In this document: positions 39,674 to 44,019 of the stretch, piece by piece
Layout of the letters: every line of letters starts with the position of its first letter
Position numbering within the stretch: the stretch's first letter is position 1
Position numbers and translations under genes: made by a program
The notes under the pieces: model-generated
The model's input: only the letters and a program-made list of their open reading frames with translations
What the model was told of the DNA's origin: nothing
The model's database searches: none
Assembly (NCBI GenBank): GCA_009783465.1
Contig: WRDM01000021.1
Coordinates: 1-44,019 of the forward strand
DNA from: Phycisphaerae bacterium
GTDB lineage: Bacteria; Planctomycetota; Phycisphaerae; SM23-33
Reading direction: 5' to 3'
DNA: 44,019 nt

Positions 39674-39890
39674 CCAATAGCCAGCAGCCAATAGGTAAGG
39701 TACGGTGTCGGCGAAGGCGGATAAAGTTTGCTCGGATACGATGAATTGTTCACTGGGTGCGTTTGGTGTGGTTGTGTGTTTACGGCGTGAATACCGAAAA
39801 CGCCGGCGGTGATTTGTCACACCGGCAGTGTGACGTAATAGGTGACAAGCTTGCCCATACCTGATGGCTACTGGCTATTGGCTACTGGCT
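39666..39890. repeat. Tandem-heptamer hairpin (AGCCAAT/AGCCAGC arms), atpH/atpA junction
   Basis: Left arm GCCAGTAGCCAATAGCCAGC then AGCCAATAGG; right arm ACCTGATGGCTACTGGCTAT then TGGCTACTGGC. The core GAAAACGCCGGCGGTGATTT then GTCACACCGGCAGTGTG matches those at 37458 and 41581. The arms are of the 37458 type, not of the 41581 type. Confidence 0.94.
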
Positions 39891-39906
39891 TCTGAAGGAT
39901 ATGACG

Positions 39907-41583
39907 ATGAGATTCAAAGCCGACGAAATCGTGAGTGTGATTCGCGAGGAGATCGCGACCTATCGCCAGGCGACGGATGTTGCCCAGGTCGGGCGCGTGC
40001 TGGAGCTGGGCGACGGGATCGCGCAGGTGTTCGGCCTGTCGAACGCGATGGCGGGCGAGATGCTCCAGTTCGCCAGCGGCGCGATGGGACAGGTGTTCAA
40101 CCTGGAAGAAAACTCCATCGGCGCGGTCGTGTACGGCGGGTGGCAGCACATTAAGGAAGGCGAAACCGTCCGCGCGACGGGCAAGCTGCTCCAGGTGCCC
40201 GTCGGCGACGCGATGCTGGGCCGCGTGATCGACCCGCTGGGCAATCCTCTCGACGGTCAGGGCCCCATCAACGCCTCGGCAACCAGGCCGGTGGAACTGA
40301 TCGCGCCCGGCATCGCCGCCCGCCAGCCCGTCGACGAGCCGCTCTCGACGGGCGTCAAGGCGGTCGACTCCATGACGCCCATAGGCCGCGGGCAGCGCGA
40401 ACTCATCATCGGCGACCGCAAAACCGGCAAGACAGCCATCGCGATCGACACGATCATCAACCAGCGCGACACGGGCGTGATCTGCATCTATGTCGCGGTG
40501 GGACAGAAAGAATCCACCGTCGCCGGCGTCGTCGAAACGCTCCGCGAACACGGCGCGATGAAGCACACCATCGTCGTGTCCGCCTCCAGCTCTGACCCCG
40601 CCTCGCTCCAGTACATCGCTCCCTACGCCGGCTGCACGATGGCCGAGCACTTCATGTACACGCAGGGCAAGCCCACGCTGGTGGTCTACGACGATCTTTC
40701 CAAGCAGGCCGCCGCGTACCGGCAGATCTCCCTGCTGCTCCGCCGACCGCCAGGCCGCGAGGCGTACCCCGGCGACGTGTTCTACCTCCACAGCCGCCTG
40801 CTGGAACGCGCGGTAAAGATGGCCGACGAATTCGTGATCGCCCCCGCCAGCACGCCCGATTCCGCCGCCAACGTCACGGGCGTCGACGGCAAAGTCTACT
40901 CAGGCCCGCTCGGCAAACACGAAGCCGCCGAAGCCCTCAAGGCCAATCCCAAGGCCTCCACGCTGAAACTCCACCGCCTGCCGACCTCCGGCGGGTCGAT
41001 GACGGCCCTGCCCATCTGCGAAACGCAGGAAGGCGAAGTGTCGTCCTATATCCCGACGAACCTGATCTCCATCACCGACGGCCAGATTTACCTCGAACCG
41101 AGCCTCTTCTTCGCGGGCGTCCGACCGGCCATCAACGCGGGCATCTCCGTCAGCCGCGTGGGATACAAAGCCGCCTTCCCCGCCATGCGAGACGTCGCCA
41201 AGAGCCTCCGCCTCGACCTGGCCAGCTATCGCGAACTGGAAAGCTTCGCCCAACTGGGCATGGAACTCGACCCGGCCAGCCAGCGGCAATTGGACCGAGG
41301 CGCCCGCATGATCCGCCTGCTCACGCAGCCGCAATACAACCCCATGAGCGTGGCGCAGCAGGTGATCTCGATCTTCGCCGGCACACGCGGCTTCGTGGAC
41401 GACCTGGCCGTGGACGAAGTCGGCGAGTTCGAGCAAGGCCTGCTCGACCACGCCGCGAAAGACCACAAGGATTTCTACGAGCCGTTCGCCAAAGAACTCA
41501 AACTGACGCCCGAACGCACGAAAACGTTAGCGAAAATCATTGAGGACTATAAAACGGTTTTCAAAAAGCAGCGTCGGAAATAG
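39907..41583 (+). CDS. atpA: ATP synthase F1 subunit alpha with enlarged loop
   Basis: Non-catalytic nucleotide-binding subunit of the F1 head, 558 residues against about 510 in E. coli. Walker A is GDRKTGKT, and the arginine finger is in ISVSRVG. The extra length is a loop at about residues 307-360, between [13 protein letters not shown] and [14 protein letters not shown], with Asp/Gly/Lys-rich sequence ([20 protein letters not shown]). Similar insertions are known to me from Planctomycetota. After the finger, RVGY replaces the usual RVGG. ATG 39907 is preferred, since AAGGA lies eight bases before it; ATG 39901 is closer but too near. The TAG stop opens the next hairpin. Confidence 0.95.
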   Translation: MRFKADEIVSVIREEIATYRQATDVAQVGRVLELGDGIAQVFGLSNAMAGEMLQFASGAMGQVFNLEENSIGAVVYGGWQHIKEGETVRATGKLLQVPVGDAMLGRVIDPLGNPLDGQGPINASATRPVELIAPGIAARQPVDEPLSTGVKAVDSMTPIGRGQRELIIGDRKTGKTAIAIDTIINQRDTGVICIYVAVGQKESTVAGVVETLREHGAMKHTIVVSASSSDPASLQYIAPYAGCTMAEHFMYTQGKPTLVVYDDLSKQAAAYRQISLLLRRPPGREAYPGDVFYLHSRLLERAVKMADEFVIAPASTPDSAANVTGVDGKVYSGPLGKHEAAEALKANPKASTLKLHRLPTSGGSMTALPICETQEGEVSSYIPTNLISITDGQIYLEPSLFFAGVRPAINAGISVSRVGYKAAFPAMRDVAKSLRLDLASYRELESFAQLGMELDPASQRQLDRGARMIRLLTQPQYNPMSVAQQVISIFAGTRGFVDDLAVDEVGEFEQGLLDHAAKDHKDFYEPFAKELKLTPERTKTLAKIIEDYKTVFKKQRRK

Positions 41584-41776
41584 CCACAAGCCACTAGCCA
41601 CTAGCCACCAGGTAAGGAGCGGCGACGGCGAAGGTGAAGGCAGAAGAATTCATGTGGATTTGCTGTTTGTGGCGTAAATGACGAAAACGCCAGTGACGAT
41701 TTGTCACACCGACAGTGTGGTTTGTATATGACAATTTTCGCCATACCTGGTGGCTAGTGGCTTGTGGCTAGTGGCT
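41581..41776. repeat. Tandem-heptamer hairpin (AGCCACT/AGCCACA arms), atpA/atpG junction
   Basis: Left arm TAGCCACAAGCCACTAGCCA then CTAGCCACCAGG; right arm CCTGGTGGCTAGTGGCTTGT then GGCTAGTGGCT. The core GTGGCGTAAATGACGAAAAC then GCCAGTGACGATTTGTCAC is nearly identical to that at 37458, yet the arms are of the other type. The TAG of atpA is the first unit. Confidence 0.94.
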
Positions 41777-41830
41777 GGGAAGACGGCGGACGCACGACAG
41801 TAAGAGAGTAACGATCCGTACGAGAGTGCC

Positions 41831-42727
41831 ATGGCAAAAGCCCGAGCCATTTTGAAGCGAGTCAAAGCGGTCAAGTCGATCCGCACCGTCACCAAGACGA
41901 TGGAGATGGTCGCGACGGCCCGCTATCGCAAGAACCATCAGCTCGTGACGGCGATTAAACCGTACGTGGACCGGCTGGCCGGGACGGTGAGGCACCTCGT
42001 CGCGCGCGGGTCGCTGGCCGAGGCGGAGCATCCGCTGCTGCGGGCCGAGTCGTCCGCCAAGCGACAGGTGCTGCTGGTGATTACATCCAATCGAGGCCTG
42101 GCGGGTTCGTACAACAGCGGCGTGCTTCGGATGGCCACGCAGCGGCATCGCCAACTGACGAGCGAGGGCTACGAGGTCCCGCTGCACGTGGTGGGCAAGC
42201 GAGGCATCCAGTTCATGCGGTTCCGCCGCCACGCGCTGGAGAACTCCTACACGCAATTCGACAACGTGCCCGCGTACGAGCTGGTTCGCGAGATCGCCGA
42301 CGATTTCATCGAGCGGTTCACCGCGGGCGAGATCAGCGGCGTCGAGGTGGCGTACACGCAATTCGTGTCGACGGGCAAGCAGATTCCCGTGATCGCGCCG
42401 GTGCTGCCGCTGTCGGACATCAATGCCTCGCCCGGAGCGGCCGTCCCCGCCGAAGCGGGCCATCAGCCCTCCTACGAATTGATTCCCTCGGCGAAGGAAC
42501 TCTTCGAACGGCTGCTGCCGCTGACGGTCCGCATGAAAATTTTCCAGTGTTTCCTCGACGCCGCCGTGTCCGAACAGATGATGCGCATCACGGCGATGCG
42601 GTCGGCCACCGACTCCGCCGACGAAATGATCCACGACCTGACGGTACAATACAACCGCAGCCGTCAGGCGCAGATCACGACGGAGCTGGCCGAAATCATG
42701 GGCGGGTCGGCGGGGTTGGGAACGTAA
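41831..42727 (+). CDS. atpG: ATP synthase F1 subunit gamma
   Basis: Central stalk of the rotor, 298 residues, close to the family length. The N-terminal helix has RVKAVKSIRTVTKTMEMVATAR, slightly variant, and the Rossmann-like part includes LLVITSNRGLAGSYNS. The C-terminal helix contains SEQMMRITAMRSATDSADEM, which inserts into the head. A 15-residue segment near residues 195-215 (SPGAAVPAEAGHQ) is longer than usual. Ribosome site weak (ACGAGAGTGCC). The gap to the previous gene is 247 bases because of a hairpin. Confidence 0.95.
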   Translation: MAKARAILKRVKAVKSIRTVTKTMEMVATARYRKNHQLVTAIKPYVDRLAGTVRHLVARGSLAEAEHPLLRAESSAKRQVLLVITSNRGLAGSYNSGVLRMATQRHRQLTSEGYEVPLHVVGKRGIQFMRFRRHALENSYTQFDNVPAYELVREIADDFIERFTAGEISGVEVAYTQFVSTGKQIPVIAPVLPLSDINASPGAAVPAEAGHQPSYELIPSAKELFERLLPLTVRMKIFQCFLDAAVSEQMMRITAMRSATDSADEMIHDLTVQYNRSRQAQITTELAEIMGGSAGLGT

Positions 42728-42731
42728 AAGA

Positions 42732-42838
42732 AGACTGTTAGACTGTTAGGCTATTAGACTGTTAGGCGCAGGCTCATGATAGATTAGGCCTAATGATACA
42801 TAAGCCTCTCCCTAACAGTCTAACAGTCTAACAGTCTA
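42732..42838. repeat. Tandem-octamer hairpin (CTGTTAGA/CTGTTAGG arms), atpG/atpD junction
   Basis: Left arm units CTGTTAGA, CTGTTAGG, CTATTAGA, CTGTTAGG; the right arm has CTAACAGT repeated three times. The core between GGCTCATGA and CATAAGCC, centred on AGGCCT, is nearly the reverse complement of the core at 23774-23876, although the arms differ. Confidence 0.93.
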
Positions 42839-42839
42839 G

Positions 42840-44019
<1,180 letters not shown>

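Overview
The window is a GC-rich bacterial chromosome segment that fits Planctomycetota, probably a Phycisphaerae-like lineage. The reasons are two secreted proteins with the planctomycete type of PEP-CTERM tail, a Thr-Ser-Gln-Pro linker in an EF-hand protein, type III glutamine synthetase, futalosine-pathway and siroheme-dependent heme genes, an ATP synthase alpha subunit with an extra loop, and very abundant palindromic intergenic repeats. This placement is inference; there is no rRNA gene here. The sequence ends inside atpD.

Layout. 1-6.6 kb, plus strand: two tandem paralogous PEP-CTERM surface proteins, a GH31 glycosidase and a DUF5060/DUF4038 (apiosidase-like) glycosidase. 6.7-10.9 kb, minus strand: topA and an MqnA/MqnD-family gene. 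11-13.5 kb, plus: overlapping ahbC-ahbD, the last steps of the siroheme-dependent heme pathway. 14-16.2 kb, minus: a WalJ/YycJ-like metallo-hydrolase and a secreted EF-hand protein. 16.7-18.1 kb, plus: pyruvoyl arginine decarboxylase and agmatinase (arginine to putrescine). 18.6-27.2 kb, minus: in transcription order a CarH-like MerR regulator, an ECF sigma factor, a membrane protein likely to be its anti-sigma partner, a Gfo/Idh/MocA oxidoreductase, two sugar isomerase/epimerase-like TIM barrels, a protein of unknown family and a DUF6259-like glycosidase. This looks like a regulated carbohydrate-catabolic cluster. 27.6-35.7 kb, plus: a 1797-residue exported multidomain protein and glnN. 35.9-44.0 kb, plus: atpI-like, atpB, E, F, H, A, G, D.

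The most striking content is not protein coding. Almost every gap holds a long imperfect hairpin. Many have arms that are short tandem arrays of 7- or 8-base units in inverted orientation, and the unit differs between elements while the two arms of one element always match. All seven junctions of the ATP synthase operon carry one. Elements with near-identical cores or flanks have different arm units, so arms appear to be exchanged or rewritten in a concerted way. A second, GC-rich REP-like palindrome (GCGGGCG-TCTC-CGCCCGC type) lies between genes and, remarkably, is inserted in frame twice inside ahbD. Several hairpins begin at or inside the stop codon of the upstream gene. I regard these elements as the best candidate for an undescribed system. 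No transposase, RAYT gene, CRISPR array, tRNA or rRNA was seen.
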